Shown: piece after piece, positions 7,786 through 14,883 of the stretch
How the letters are laid out: each line of letters begins with the position of its first letter
Numbering within the stretch: the stretch's first letter is position 1
Assembly: GCA_030146505.1 (NCBI GenBank)
Contig: JASLCO010000164.1
Coordinates: 1-17,999 of the forward strand
DNA: 17,999 nucleotides
Origin: Moraxellaceae bacterium
Lineage (GTDB): Bacteria > Pseudomonadota > Gammaproteobacteria > Pseudomonadales > Moraxellaceae
Reading direction: 5' to 3'
Translations under genes and position numbers: made by a program
The notes under the pieces: generated by a model
The model's database searches: none
What the model was told of the DNA's origin: nothing
The model's input: the letters and a program-made list of their open reading frames with translations, nothing else

Positions 7786-9093
7786 TCAGGCCGGCAGCCG
7801 CCAGCACAGCCCCAGTGCCGCGCAGACGGCAATCAGGCGTGTGACGCTGACCTCGAATTTCACCAGTGCGACCAGCGCAGCCGTGGCCAGGGTCAACGCT
7901 GCCCAGTCGGTGCCCGCCAGCTTCACCCCAGCCGGCCAGACCGTGTGCCCCCCGAAGAAAAGCGCGAGATTGAGGATGACTCCCACCACGGCGGTTGTGA
8001 TGGCGGTCAAGGGGGCCTGCAGACGGATTTCATCATGGGTGGCCTCCACCAGTGGTCCGCCCAGCAGGATGAAAAGGAAGGAAGGCAGGAAGGTGAAGAA
8101 CGTGGCGATGCAGGCGCCGGCCACGGCCATTGCGGGGTTCACGTTCCAACCCGCCACAAAGCCGACAAAGGCCACGATCATGATGAGCGGCCCCGGCGTG
8201 GTTTCGCCAAGCGCAAGGCCATCCATCATTTGCGGCGTGCTCAGCCAGCCGTACTGGCTCACGGCGGCGTGGATGACATAGGGCAGCACGGCATAGGCGC
8301 CGCCGAAGGTGAGCAGGGCGGCCTTGCCAAAGAAAAAGCCGATATCGCTGAGCAGGCCGCGCCCGCCCTGAAGCAATAAAAGCAGGAGGAAGACGCCGGC
8401 AGCCAAGGCCAGCCCGGTCAGCAACTGGCGGGTGAAACGACCGCGATCGGGCTTGGCATGCACGGGTGTGGGCGTGTTGTCATCGATGATGGCCGGGGCG
8501 TGGGCGCCGGCCTTGCCGGCATGACCGCCTCCGGTCTTGAAAAGCCGGGGCCGGAAATGTCCGCCGGCGGCGCCTGTCAGTGCGGCGCCCAGCACGATGG
8601 CGGGAAAAGGCAGATGCCAAAAGGTCAGGCTGGCAAAGGACAGCCCGGCCAGTCCCCAGAGCCAGCCGTTTTTCAGGACGCGTTTGCCGATGCGCCAGGC
8701 CGCGGCGAGCACGATGGCCACCACCGCCGGCTTGATGCCCCAGAGTATGGCGGCGAGAGCGGGCAGATGACCGAAGGCCAGATACAGCCAGGCGAGAGCC
8801 ATGAGGATGAAGAGGGAAGGCAGGACGAAGAGCGCACCGGCCGCGATGCCACCGCGCGTGCCGTGCATGAGCCAGCCTATATACGTGGCCAACTGCTGCG
8901 CCTCCGGTCCCGGCAGCAGCATGCAGTAATTGAGGGCATGCAGGAAACGGTTCTCGGAAATCCAGCGCCGCTCCTCCACCAGTTCGCGATGCATGACGGC
9001 AATCTGCCCGGCGGGACCGCCAAAGCTCACCCAGCCCAGTTTCCACCAGAATTTCAGGGCCTCACGAAAGGAGACGGCTGCGATATTGCTCAT
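7786..9093 (-). CDS. chrA: Chromate transporter ChrA, two-domain type
   Basis: Inner-membrane CHR-superfamily transporter predicted to export chromate, probably driven by the proton-motive force. At 435 aa it is the long-chain form with two homologous CHR halves. The N-terminal half has FGGPAGQIAVMH, LVEERRWIS and the LPGPEAQQLATYIG motif. The C-terminal half has FGGAYAVLPYV, GLALGETTPGPLIM and FVGFVAGW. A hydrophilic His/Gly/Pro-rich linker near residues 180-220 joins them. ATG at 9093 agrees with the conserved N-terminus, although the Shine-Dalgarno is weak. ompR lies 69 nt downstream, so read-through from chrA into ompR-envZ is possible. No chrB or other chromate-resistance gene is nearby, so the true substrate and regulation are uncertain. 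Confidence 0.92.
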   Translation of the reverse strand: MSNIAAVSFREALKFWWKLGWVSFGGPAGQIAVMHRELVEERRWISENRFLHALNYCMLLPGPEAQQLATYIGWLMHGTRGGIAAGALFVLPSLFILMALAWLYLAFGHLPALAAILWGIKPAVVAIVLAAAWRIGKRVLKNGWLWGLAGLSFASLTFWHLPFPAIVLGAALTGAAGGHFRPRLFKTGGGHAGKAGAHAPAIIDDNTPTPVHAKPDRGRFTRQLLTGLALAAGVFLLLLLLQGGRGLLSDIGFFFGKAALLTFGGAYAVLPYVIHAAVSQYGWLSTPQMMDGLALGETTPGPLIMIVAFVGFVAGWNVNPAMAVAGACIATFFTFLPSFLFILLGGPLVEATHDEIRLQAPLTAITTAVVGVILNLALFFGGHTVWPAGVKLAGTDWAALTLATAALVALVKFEVSVTRLIAVCAALGLCWRLPA

Positions 9094-9346
9094 TTTCTGT
9101 TCGTGTCTTCGGGCTGGCCTGGCCGGACATTCTAGGGCGTTATGCCCGGCGCGATCATGAAGCCTGCATGAACATGTGCCCGCGCCGTCCTGAAACCCCG
9201 TCTGAAAAGCTCCCGGAAAAACAAGTCTGCCGCCTGCCGGAGACGGCCGATATGATGCCGGCCTGCTTTGAGCTTCCCTCTGTTCTTTGTGCTGTTGTCC
9301 GCTTCACGCTGCTGCAGGACGCCGCCGCCCGCTTCAGGAGTCATCC
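9094..9346. promoter_or_regulatory. Divergent intergenic region chrA/tex
   Basis: A 253-bp region between the divergent chrA and tex starts. It presumably contains both promoters. I see no clear -35/-10 pair, operator palindrome or small gene in it. The tex ribosome-binding site AGGAG lies at 9336-9340. Confidence 0.3.
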
Positions 9347-11662
9347 ATGCTGTCCATCATCCGCACCCTTGCCCAGGAACTGAATGTTCGCCCCAACCAG
9401 ATCGAGGCCGCTGTCGGCCTGCTGGACGAAGGTGCCACCGTGCCCTTCATTGCGCGTTACCGCAAGGAAGTGACGGAAGGCCTGGATGACACGCAGTTGC
9501 GTAATCTGGAAGAGCGCCTGGGCTATCTGCGTGAAATGGAAGAGCGCCGCGCCGCCATCCTGAAAAGCATTGAAGAGCAGGGCAAGCTCACGCCGGAATT
9601 GAAAGTCCAGATTCTCGATGCCGATACCAAGGCGCGTCTGGAAGATTTGTACCTGCCTTACAAGCCGCGCCGCGTCACCAAGGGCATGCTGGCACGCGAA
9701 GCGGGCATAGAGCCGCTGGCTGATGCGCTGCTCGGTGATCCCACCCTGAATCCGGAAAGCGAAGCCGCGAAATTCATCAATACCGAAAAGAATTACGCTG
9801 ATGCCAAGGCCGTGCTGGATGGTGCCAAGCACATCCTCATGGAGCGTTTTGCCGAAAGTGCCGATCTGCTGGCCAAGCTGCGTACTTTCATGACCGAGCA
9901 TGGCGAAGTCGTCGCCAAAGTCGTGCCGGGCAAGGAAAATGAGGGCGCGAAGTTCCGTGATTATTTCGAGCATCGCGAAGCTCTGGCAGATATGCCCTCG
10001 CATCGTGCCCTCGCTGTTTTCCGTGGCCGTAACGAAGGCTTCCTCACGGTGGCGCTGGAAGTGCAGGGTCAGGAAGAAGGCATGCCGCATCCGGCTGAAG
10101 GCATGATTGCCGGCTTTGCTGGCATCAAGAATGAAAAGCGTGCTGCCGATGCCTGGCTGCAGGAAGTGGTGCGCTGGACCTGGCGCGTGAAACTGCTCAC
10201 GCATCTGGAAACGGACCTGCTGGGCGACACCAAGGGCAATGCCGAAGAAGAAGCCATCAAGGTGTTTGCGCACAATCTGAAGGACTTGCTGATGGCCGCT
10301 CCCGCAGGCCCGCGCGCCACGCTCGGCCTTGATCCCGGCCTGCGTACCGGCGTGAAAGTGGCGGTGGTGGACAACACCGGCAAGCTCGTGGATCACGGCG
10401 TGATTTTCCCGCATGAGCCCAAGAACCAGTGGGACCAGTCCATTGCCGTGCTCGCCATTCTTTGCGAGCGCCACAAGGTGGATCTGATTGCCATCGGCAA
10501 TGGCACGGCCTCGCGTGAAACCGATAAATTGGCTGCCGAGCTCATCAAGAAGCACAGCGAGCTCAAGATGACCAAGATCGTGGTCAGCGAAGCCGGCGCT
10601 TCGGTTTACTCCGCCTCTGCGCTTGCTGCGGCTGAATTCCCCGATCTGGATGTGTCTTATCGCGGTGCCGTTTCCATTGCCCGTCGTTTGCAGGACCCGC
10701 TGGCCGAGCTCGTGAAAATCGATCCGAAATCCATTGGTGTGGGCCAGTACCAGCATGATGTGAACCAGGTGAAGCTGGCGCGCTCGCTGGATGCGGTGGT
10801 GGAAGACTGCGTAAATGCCGTGGGCGTGGATGTGAATATCGCTTCCAGCGCCCTGCTCGCCCGCATCGCCGGCCTCAATGCCACGATTGCACAAAACATC
10901 GTGAGCTATCGCGACAGCAACGGCATGTTCAAGACGCGTGAAGAGCTGAAGAAAGTCCCGCGTCTGGGCGACAAGACGTTTGAACAGGCCGCCGGCTTCC
11001 TGCGCATCATGAATGGCGAAAATCCTCTGGATGCCAGCGCCGTGCATCCCGAGTCCTATCCGGTGGTGGAAAAGATTGCCGTGAAGTCCACCAAGGACAT
11101 ACGCGAAGTCATGGGCGATTCACGTTTCCTCAAAGCTGTAAATGCCGCGGATTATGTGGACGAGAAATTCGGTCTGCCCACGGTCACCGATATCCTGAAA
11201 GAACTGGAAAAGCCCGGCCGTGATCCGCGCCCCGAGTTCAAGACCGCCACCTTCCAGGAGGGCGTGACGGAAATCAAGGACTTGAAGCCCGGCATGATTC
11301 TCGAAGGCGTGGTGACCAATGTTGCCAATTTCGGCGCCTTCGTGGATATCGGGGTGCATCAGGATGGCCTGGTGCACATCTCCGCCCTCTCCAGCAAGTT
11401 CGTGAAAGACCCGCGTGAAGTGGTGCGTGCCGGCGATGTGGTGAAAGTGAAGGTGATGGAAGTGGATGCGCCGCGCGCCCGTATCGGTCTGTCCATGCGC
11501 ATGGACGATACGCCGGGCGCGGTCGCCAAAAAGCCCGGCGAAGGTGGCACCCGCCCCGGTCGTGGCGACAATGTCAGCAGCAAGCGCAGCTTTGGCGAGC
11601 AGCCGGCCGCCAAGACCGGTGGTCTGGGTGCCTTGCTCATGAAGGCCGGCGTCAAGAAGTAA
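9347..11662 (+). CDS. tex: RNA-binding transcriptional accessory protein Tex
   Basis: A 771-aa nucleic-acid-binding protein of the Tex/Spt6-like family, linked to transcription and RNA metabolism and needed for toxin expression or stress tolerance in several bacteria. Domain order fits the family: N-terminal helical Tex region (VPFIARYRKEVTEGLDD near residues 28-46), the YqgF/RNase-H-like domain from about 325 (LGLDPGLRTG), helix-hairpin-helix repeats at about 500-556 (IAGLNATIAQNIV, VPRLGDKTFEQAAGFLRI), and an S1 RNA-binding domain at about 645-720 (GVVTNVANFGAFVDIG, LVHISALS, ARIGLSM). A basic low-complexity Gly/Lys/Arg tail follows. The ATG at 9347 has AGGAG at 9336-9340; the open frame before it lacks a better start. 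In P. aeruginosa tex also lies between amgR and the thioesterase-gshA pair. Confidence 0.96.
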   Translation: MLSIIRTLAQELNVRPNQIEAAVGLLDEGATVPFIARYRKEVTEGLDDTQLRNLEERLGYLREMEERRAAILKSIEEQGKLTPELKVQILDADTKARLEDLYLPYKPRRVTKGMLAREAGIEPLADALLGDPTLNPESEAAKFINTEKNYADAKAVLDGAKHILMERFAESADLLAKLRTFMTEHGEVVAKVVPGKENEGAKFRDYFEHREALADMPSHRALAVFRGRNEGFLTVALEVQGQEEGMPHPAEGMIAGFAGIKNEKRAADAWLQEVVRWTWRVKLLTHLETDLLGDTKGNAEEEAIKVFAHNLKDLLMAAPAGPRATLGLDPGLRTGVKVAVVDNTGKLVDHGVIFPHEPKNQWDQSIAVLAILCERHKVDLIAIGNGTASRETDKLAAELIKKHSELKMTKIVVSEAGASVYSASALAAAEFPDLDVSYRGAVSIARRLQDPLAELVKIDPKSIGVGQYQHDVNQVKLARSLDAVVEDCVNAVGVDVNIASSALLARIAGLNATIAQNIVSYRDSNGMFKTREELKKVPRLGDKTFEQAAGFLRIMNGENPLDASAVHPESYPVVEKIAVKSTKDIREVMGDSRFLKAVNAADYVDEKFGLPTVTDILKELEKPGRDPRPEFKTATFQEGVTEIKDLKPGMILEGVVTNVANFGAFVDIGVHQDGLVHISALSSKFVKDPREVVRAGDVVKVKVMEVDAPRARIGLSMRMDDTPGAVAKKPGEGGTRPGRGDNVSSKRSFGEQPAAKTGGLGALLMKAGVKK

Positions 11663-11670
11663 GGCCTCTG

Positions 11671-11714
11671 CAAAAAAGCCGCGCGGCTTCCATGGGAAGA
11701 GCGCGGCTTTTTTG
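11671..11714 (+). terminator. Intrinsic terminator after tex
   Basis: A perfect 14-bp stem (11671-11684 with 11701-11714), GCCGCGC/GCGCGGC followed by T6. The 16-nt loop contains a second small stem, CTTCC/GGAAG (11687-11691 with 11695-11699). It starts 9 nt after the tex stop and separates tex from the ompA-lipoprotein unit. Confidence 0.9.
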
Positions 11715-11941
11715 TGGGCGCTATACGATTTTCCGGAATTATCCAGTCGGGAATTACGCAAAAAAGCGTTTATTTTTGTGAGGAAAAAAACACAAGCCAA
11801 CGGTTGATTTACAAGACAGGCACATTGTTGCGCCGCCTGTCGGCTTCTTTTTCTGTCGTGAAAAACTGTCCTAAGCCTGTAAGCGTAAACCAACGGGAAC
11901 AAGACAGTACCCGTCACGTCACTGGAAGAAGGAGCTTCATC
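11715..11941 (+). promoter_or_regulatory. AT-rich promoter/leader of the second ompA-like gene
   Basis: A 227-bp region, clearly more AT-rich than the flanking genes. It holds a direct repeat of GGAATTA 15 bp apart (11735-11741 and 11750-11756), a 7-bp stem GACAGGC/GCCTGTC (11815-11821 with 11835-11841) followed after 6 nt by T5 (11848-11852), and the ribosome-binding site AGGAG at 11930-11934. The hairpin could be a leader attenuator or an mRNA-stabilising element. No promoter can be assigned with confidence. Confidence 0.4.
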
Positions 11942-13093
11942 ATGTCGAGCATTCACGCGGCACCACTTTTGCCGCTGTTCCGCCGGATCCGGTCATTGGC
12001 TGCGGGGGTACAGGGCGGTGCCATGGCCGCGGGCTTCCTTGCCGGCGCCCTGCTGTCGCCGCCGGCTGTCGCTGCCGATTCCGACGCCTATCTCGGCACC
12101 AGCGTGTACTACATGTTTGCCGACGACGACCGCAATGTAGGCCACAACAACCTCGGCCTGCAGTTCAATCCCGGCTTCCGCCTGCATGAAAACTGGTGGC
12201 TGGAAGGCCATCTCTTCGGCGCCAATATCGACAAGGGCCGCCAGCAGCCCACCGATTTCTACCACTACGGCGTCGGTGGCGACATTGTCTATGCCTTCGG
12301 CGACCGTGATGAACTCACACCCTATGTACTGGCCGGTGCGGGCTACAACTACAACGATGTCGTGCCCGATGCTTTGGATGGCTGGGATCCCTTCTTCAAT
12401 GTCGGTGTCGGCATCACGCACAAATTCTTCGGGATGGACATGCTGCGCTGGCGCCTGGAGGCGCGCGCCCTGCGCGACAGCTTCCTGGACGACATGATGG
12501 ATTACCGTGTGGCCGCGGGCCTGGAATTTGCGCTGGGCAGGAGCCGGCCGGCGCAGCCGCAGCCGGCACCGACCAAGATCGTGGAAGTGAAGGATCGCGA
12601 GGTCATACGCGAAGTGCCGGTGCCGGTGGCGGCGGCCTCCATGGCTGACCAGGACCTGGACGGCGACGGCGTCATCAATTCACACGACAAATGCCCCTTC
12701 ACGCCCAAGGGTGCCAAGGTGGACGGCGACGGCTGCGTGATTGCACAGACCCTCACCATGCGCGATGTCACCTTCGAGACCAATTCCTCGCATCTCACGG
12801 CGAACGGGCAACGCATCATTGACCAGGTGGCGGACTTCCTGAGGTCCGACAGCAAGGTGAACCTCTCCGTCGAAGGACATACCGATTCCCGGGGTTCCGA
12901 TGCCTACAACCTGACCCTGTCACGTGCCCGTGCCGAGGAAGTGAAGAAATATCTCGTCGGCAAGGGCATAGACGGCAAGCGCCTCAGTGCCAAGGGCTAT
13001 GGCGAGACGCGCCCCGTGGCCAGCAATGACACGGAGGCAGGGCGCGAGGCGAATCGCCGCGTGGAAATGGTGATCAGCAAGGCAAATCAGTAA
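11942..13093 (+). CDS. Second OmpA-family outer membrane protein
   Basis: A 383-aa OmpA-like protein predicted to span the outer membrane and bind peptidoglycan. The signal peptide is unusually long (about 45 residues), with two arginines before the hydrophobic core and a likely AVA-AD cleavage site. Residues about 46-200 form a predicted barrel rich in aromatic residues (YLGTSVYYMFADDD, LTPYVLAGAGYNYND). A charged linker (VKDREVIREVPVPV) and one TSP3-like calcium motif (DQDLDGDGVINSHDKC, near residue 236) follow. The C-terminal OmpA domain (about 271-383) has GHTDSRGSDAYN, LSRARAEEVKKYL, KGYGETRP and EANRRVEMVI. The ATG at 11942 has AGGAG 7 nt upstream. Compared with the protein at 3158-4327 it has one TSP3 motif instead of two and a different barrel. 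The TSP3 lipoprotein follows 36 nt later, so the two are probably co-transcribed. Confidence 0.92.
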   Translation: MSSIHAAPLLPLFRRIRSLAAGVQGGAMAAGFLAGALLSPPAVAADSDAYLGTSVYYMFADDDRNVGHNNLGLQFNPGFRLHENWWLEGHLFGANIDKGRQQPTDFYHYGVGGDIVYAFGDRDELTPYVLAGAGYNYNDVVPDALDGWDPFFNVGVGITHKFFGMDMLRWRLEARALRDSFLDDMMDYRVAAGLEFALGRSRPAQPQPAPTKIVEVKDREVIREVPVPVAAASMADQDLDGDGVINSHDKCPFTPKGAKVDGDGCVIAQTLTMRDVTFETNSSHLTANGQRIIDQVADFLRSDSKVNLSVEGHTDSRGSDAYNLTLSRARAEEVKKYLVGKGIDGKRLSAKGYGETRPVASNDTEAGREANRRVEMVISKANQ

Positions 13094-13129
13094 TTGCCGG
13101 CGGACTCAAAGGGACTCAAGGGGGCTGAC

Positions 13130-14185
13130 ATGAATATTTTCCAGAATCTGCTGAAACTTGTGCTGATGGTATTGGCTCTGGCGATGGCAGGGTGCTCGGC
13201 GGATGATCCGGCCGGCAACGGCGGTATTTCTCCCGCTTCTTCCACGCTGGACAGCGATGGCGACGGCATCGTGGATGCCAGGGACAACTGTCCGGGCATC
13301 AGCAATCCCTCGCAGGCCGACATGAACGGCAACGGTATAGGCGATGCCTGTGATGACAATGACCACGATGGCGTCATGGATGCCGTGGACAACTGTCCGC
13401 TGGTGAGCAATCCCGGCCAGCTCGACAGCAATGGCAACGGCATAGGCGATCTCTGTGATGGTGATTACGACGGCGATGGCGTGTCCGATGCGACCGACAA
13501 TTGCCCCTCGGTCAGCAATGCCGACCAGGCCGACAGCAACAGCAACGGCATAGGTGATGCCTGCGAGTTTGATACCTCGGGCACGGATTCGGATGGGGAC
13601 GGCGTGGCCAATATCAGCGACAACTGCCCGGCCGTTCCCAATCCCGGTCAGGCTGATGCCGATGGCAATGGCGTGGGCGATGTCTGCGATGCCCCCATCA
13701 AGGACATCTGCGGCGCCAATTTCCGTCCGCTGCTGGCGCCCGAGGCCAGCACCTTTGCCGGCAGTGGCCTGCTCAGTATGGTGAGGAATGTGGCAGCCCT
13801 GACCGATACCGATGCCGACAACCACGCCACCATGTCGGTGGTAGCCGATCTGCTGGGCCTGCTGGGCACATCCTACATCGGCGTGCACACGGCAATGCCG
13901 CAGGTAGCCGGCCATGAAGTGGGCTTCGTGGTGTCGCAACCCGACACGCTGCTGAGTGTGGGTGTGCTGAACGGCGTTACCGTACAAACCCTGAATGGCA
14001 GCACGGTGAGCGAAACCTTCACCTTGGGCAATACGCTCTTCTTGAGCTTGCTGGGTGGTACCGGTGATCCGGGACTGATCTCCTTCACGCCCCAGAAATC
14101 CTACGATGCCGTGCGCGTGAATATCGGCGGAGCTGCGAATGTACTGGACTCGCTGCGTGTCCACGCAGCCTGCACGGCGCTTTAA
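13130..14185 (+). CDS. Lipoprotein with four TSP3-type repeats and an unassigned C-terminal domain
   Basis: A 351-aa predicted lipoprotein. The N-terminus MNIFQNLLKLVLMVLALAMAGC has a lipobox with lipidated C22; Ser at +2 favours outer-membrane sorting. Residues about 41-188 hold four thrombospondin type-3-like calcium repeats built on DGDGxxDxxDNCPxxxNPxQxDxNGNGIGDxC. The cysteine-containing NCP units are spaced 35, 36 and 41 residues apart. The last about 160 residues (ICGANFRPLLAPE to LDSLRVHAACTAL) form a beta-rich domain with cysteines near both ends (CGAN and AACTAL); I do not recognise its family, though the ending loosely recalls C-terminal domains of some secreted adhesin-like proteins. 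AAGGGGG precedes the ATG. It lies 36 nt after the OmpA gene, suggesting a shared calcium-dependent surface or periplasmic role. Function unknown. Confidence 0.8.
   Translation: MNIFQNLLKLVLMVLALAMAGCSADDPAGNGGISPASSTLDSDGDGIVDARDNCPGISNPSQADMNGNGIGDACDDNDHDGVMDAVDNCPLVSNPGQLDSNGNGIGDLCDGDYDGDGVSDATDNCPSVSNADQADSNSNGIGDACEFDTSGTDSDGDGVANISDNCPAVPNPGQADADGNGVGDVCDAPIKDICGANFRPLLAPEASTFAGSGLLSMVRNVAALTDTDADNHATMSVVADLLGLLGTSYIGVHTAMPQVAGHEVGFVVSQPDTLLSVGVLNGVTVQTLNGSTVSETFTLGNTLFLSLLGGTGDPGLISFTPQKSYDAVRVNIGGAANVLDSLRVHAACTAL
13250..13695 (+). repeat. Coding tandem repeats of the TSP3 lipoprotein
   Basis: Four in-frame units. Their GACAA(C/T)TG(T/C)CC landmarks lie at 13283, 13388, 13496 and 13619, giving periods of 105, 108 and 123 bp. 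All units keep Asp/Asn-Gly calcium loops and paired cysteines, but DNA identity is only partial, so the array is old rather than freshly expanded. The longer third spacing comes from an insertion (EFDTSGT) before unit four. Confidence 0.85.
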
Positions 14186-14218
14186 GCGGGGCGGCTCTTT
14201 CGCTGGCAACGGCAAGGG

Positions 14219-14255
14219 CATGAAAAAGGGCGGGGTTTCCCCGCCCTTTTTCATG
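14219..14255 (+). terminator. Terminator after the TSP3 lipoprotein
   Basis: A perfect 17-bp stem (14219-14235 with 14239-14255) with a TTT loop. The core is AAAAAGGGCGGGG/CCCCGCCCTTTTT. It lies 33 nt after the lipoprotein stop and ends the ompA-lipoprotein unit before the thioesterase promoter region. The stem is symmetric, so it could also work on the minus strand. Confidence 0.92.
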
Positions 14256-14298
14256 GGTGGCTCCCTGGCTTTCCTGTTCCCCCATCGCCCCGACGAAG

Positions 14299-14353
14299 AC
14301 CGGATCCGGCGGCTTTTGCAGGGTATGAAGAGCGCCGAAGTCACCGGATCCGG
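14299..14353. promoter_or_regulatory. Paired CCGGATCCGG palindromes upstream of the thioesterase gene
   Basis: ACCGGATCCGG occurs at 14299-14309 and again at 14343-14353. Each contains the 10-bp perfect palindrome CCGGATCCGG; the spacing is 44 bp, about four helical turns, 80-140 bp before the thioesterase start. Two identical dyads at near-integral turns suggest a cooperative operator. The same 10-mer also occurs within the second ompA coding region (about 11984-11993), so chance or a genome-wide repeat is possible. Confidence 0.35.
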
Positions 14354-14435
14354 GCCATCGTCCGTCCTTGCGCCTTCAATCTGCTTTTTTGCTAAGCTCG
14401 CGGCCCGCCTGCCCCAGACCGTCCGGAGCATTGCC

Positions 14436-14840
14436 ATGAAACACAAGGCCCATATCCTGCGTGATGAAGGCTCGCGCTTCAGCCGCCACCTGGGCATACG
14501 TTATGTCAGCGTGGAAGAGGGCGTGTGCACCACGGAGGTGGACATGGCCGACTATCTGCAGAACGTGGTGGGCGGCTTCCATGGCGGCGCGGCGTTCGCG
14601 CTGGTGGATTGCGCCATGGGGGCGGCCATTTATTCCCTGCTGGACATGGACGAGCTGGCCGCCACGCTGGAAGCCAAGACCAACTACATCCGTCCGGTAC
14701 GCGAAGGGCTGGTCCGCTGCACCGCGCGCGTCATCCATCGCGGCCGCCGCACGGCGGTGCTGGAGGCCGACGTGAGCGCCGGCGGCAAGCTGGTGGCCAA
14801 GGCCACGGGCACTTTCGCCATCTGGAAGAACGACAACTGA
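14436..14840 (+). CDS. PaaI-family hotdog-fold thioesterase
   Basis: A 134-aa single-domain hotdog protein predicted to hydrolyse acyl-CoA or aryl-CoA thioesters in the cytoplasm; the substrate cannot be read from the sequence. Family residues are visible: N43, G46-G47, H49-G50-G51 (NVVGGFHGGAAFALVDCA) and D58 on the central helix, then ATLEAKTNYIRPVREG and the last strand KATGTFAIW. Length and motif fit the PaaI/YbgC-like 4HBT group. The ATG at 14436 has CCGGAG about 8 nt upstream; the longer open frame starts inside the previous gene and is not credible. gshA begins 43 nt after its stop, and the same pair occurs next to tex in P. aeruginosa (PA5202-PA5203), so they likely form an operon. 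Confidence 0.88.
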   Translation: MKHKAHILRDEGSRFSRHLGIRYVSVEEGVCTTEVDMADYLQNVVGGFHGGAAFALVDCAMGAAIYSLLDMDELAATLEAKTNYIRPVREGLVRCTARVIHRGRRTAVLEADVSAGGKLVAKATGTFAIWKNDN

Positions 14841-14883
14841 GCTTATCAAGTGCGCTCCCGCACAGAATTCCCGAGGACATGAC

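Noticed and set aside
9341..11047. A 568-codon minus-strand open frame opposite tex
   Set aside because: Long antisense frames are common in GC-rich genes. The product is low-complexity and His/Phe-rich, with no family features, while tex is unambiguous.
11896..11923. Possible sigma-E-like promoter (GGAAC, 18 nt, TCACT) before the second ompA gene
   Set aside because: The -10 match is poor and transcription would begin almost at the Shine-Dalgarno sequence, leaving nearly no leader.
13250..13695. CRISPR array or DNA-level satellite
   Set aside because: The periodic units are in-frame protein repeats (TSP3) with variable spacing and imperfect DNA identity.
13106..14497. A 463-codon minus-strand open frame opposite the TSP3 lipoprotein
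   Set aside because: It repeats Ile/Ala/Val/Gly patterns that simply mirror the TSP3 codons on the other strand, and it spans the terminator and the start of the thioesterase gene.
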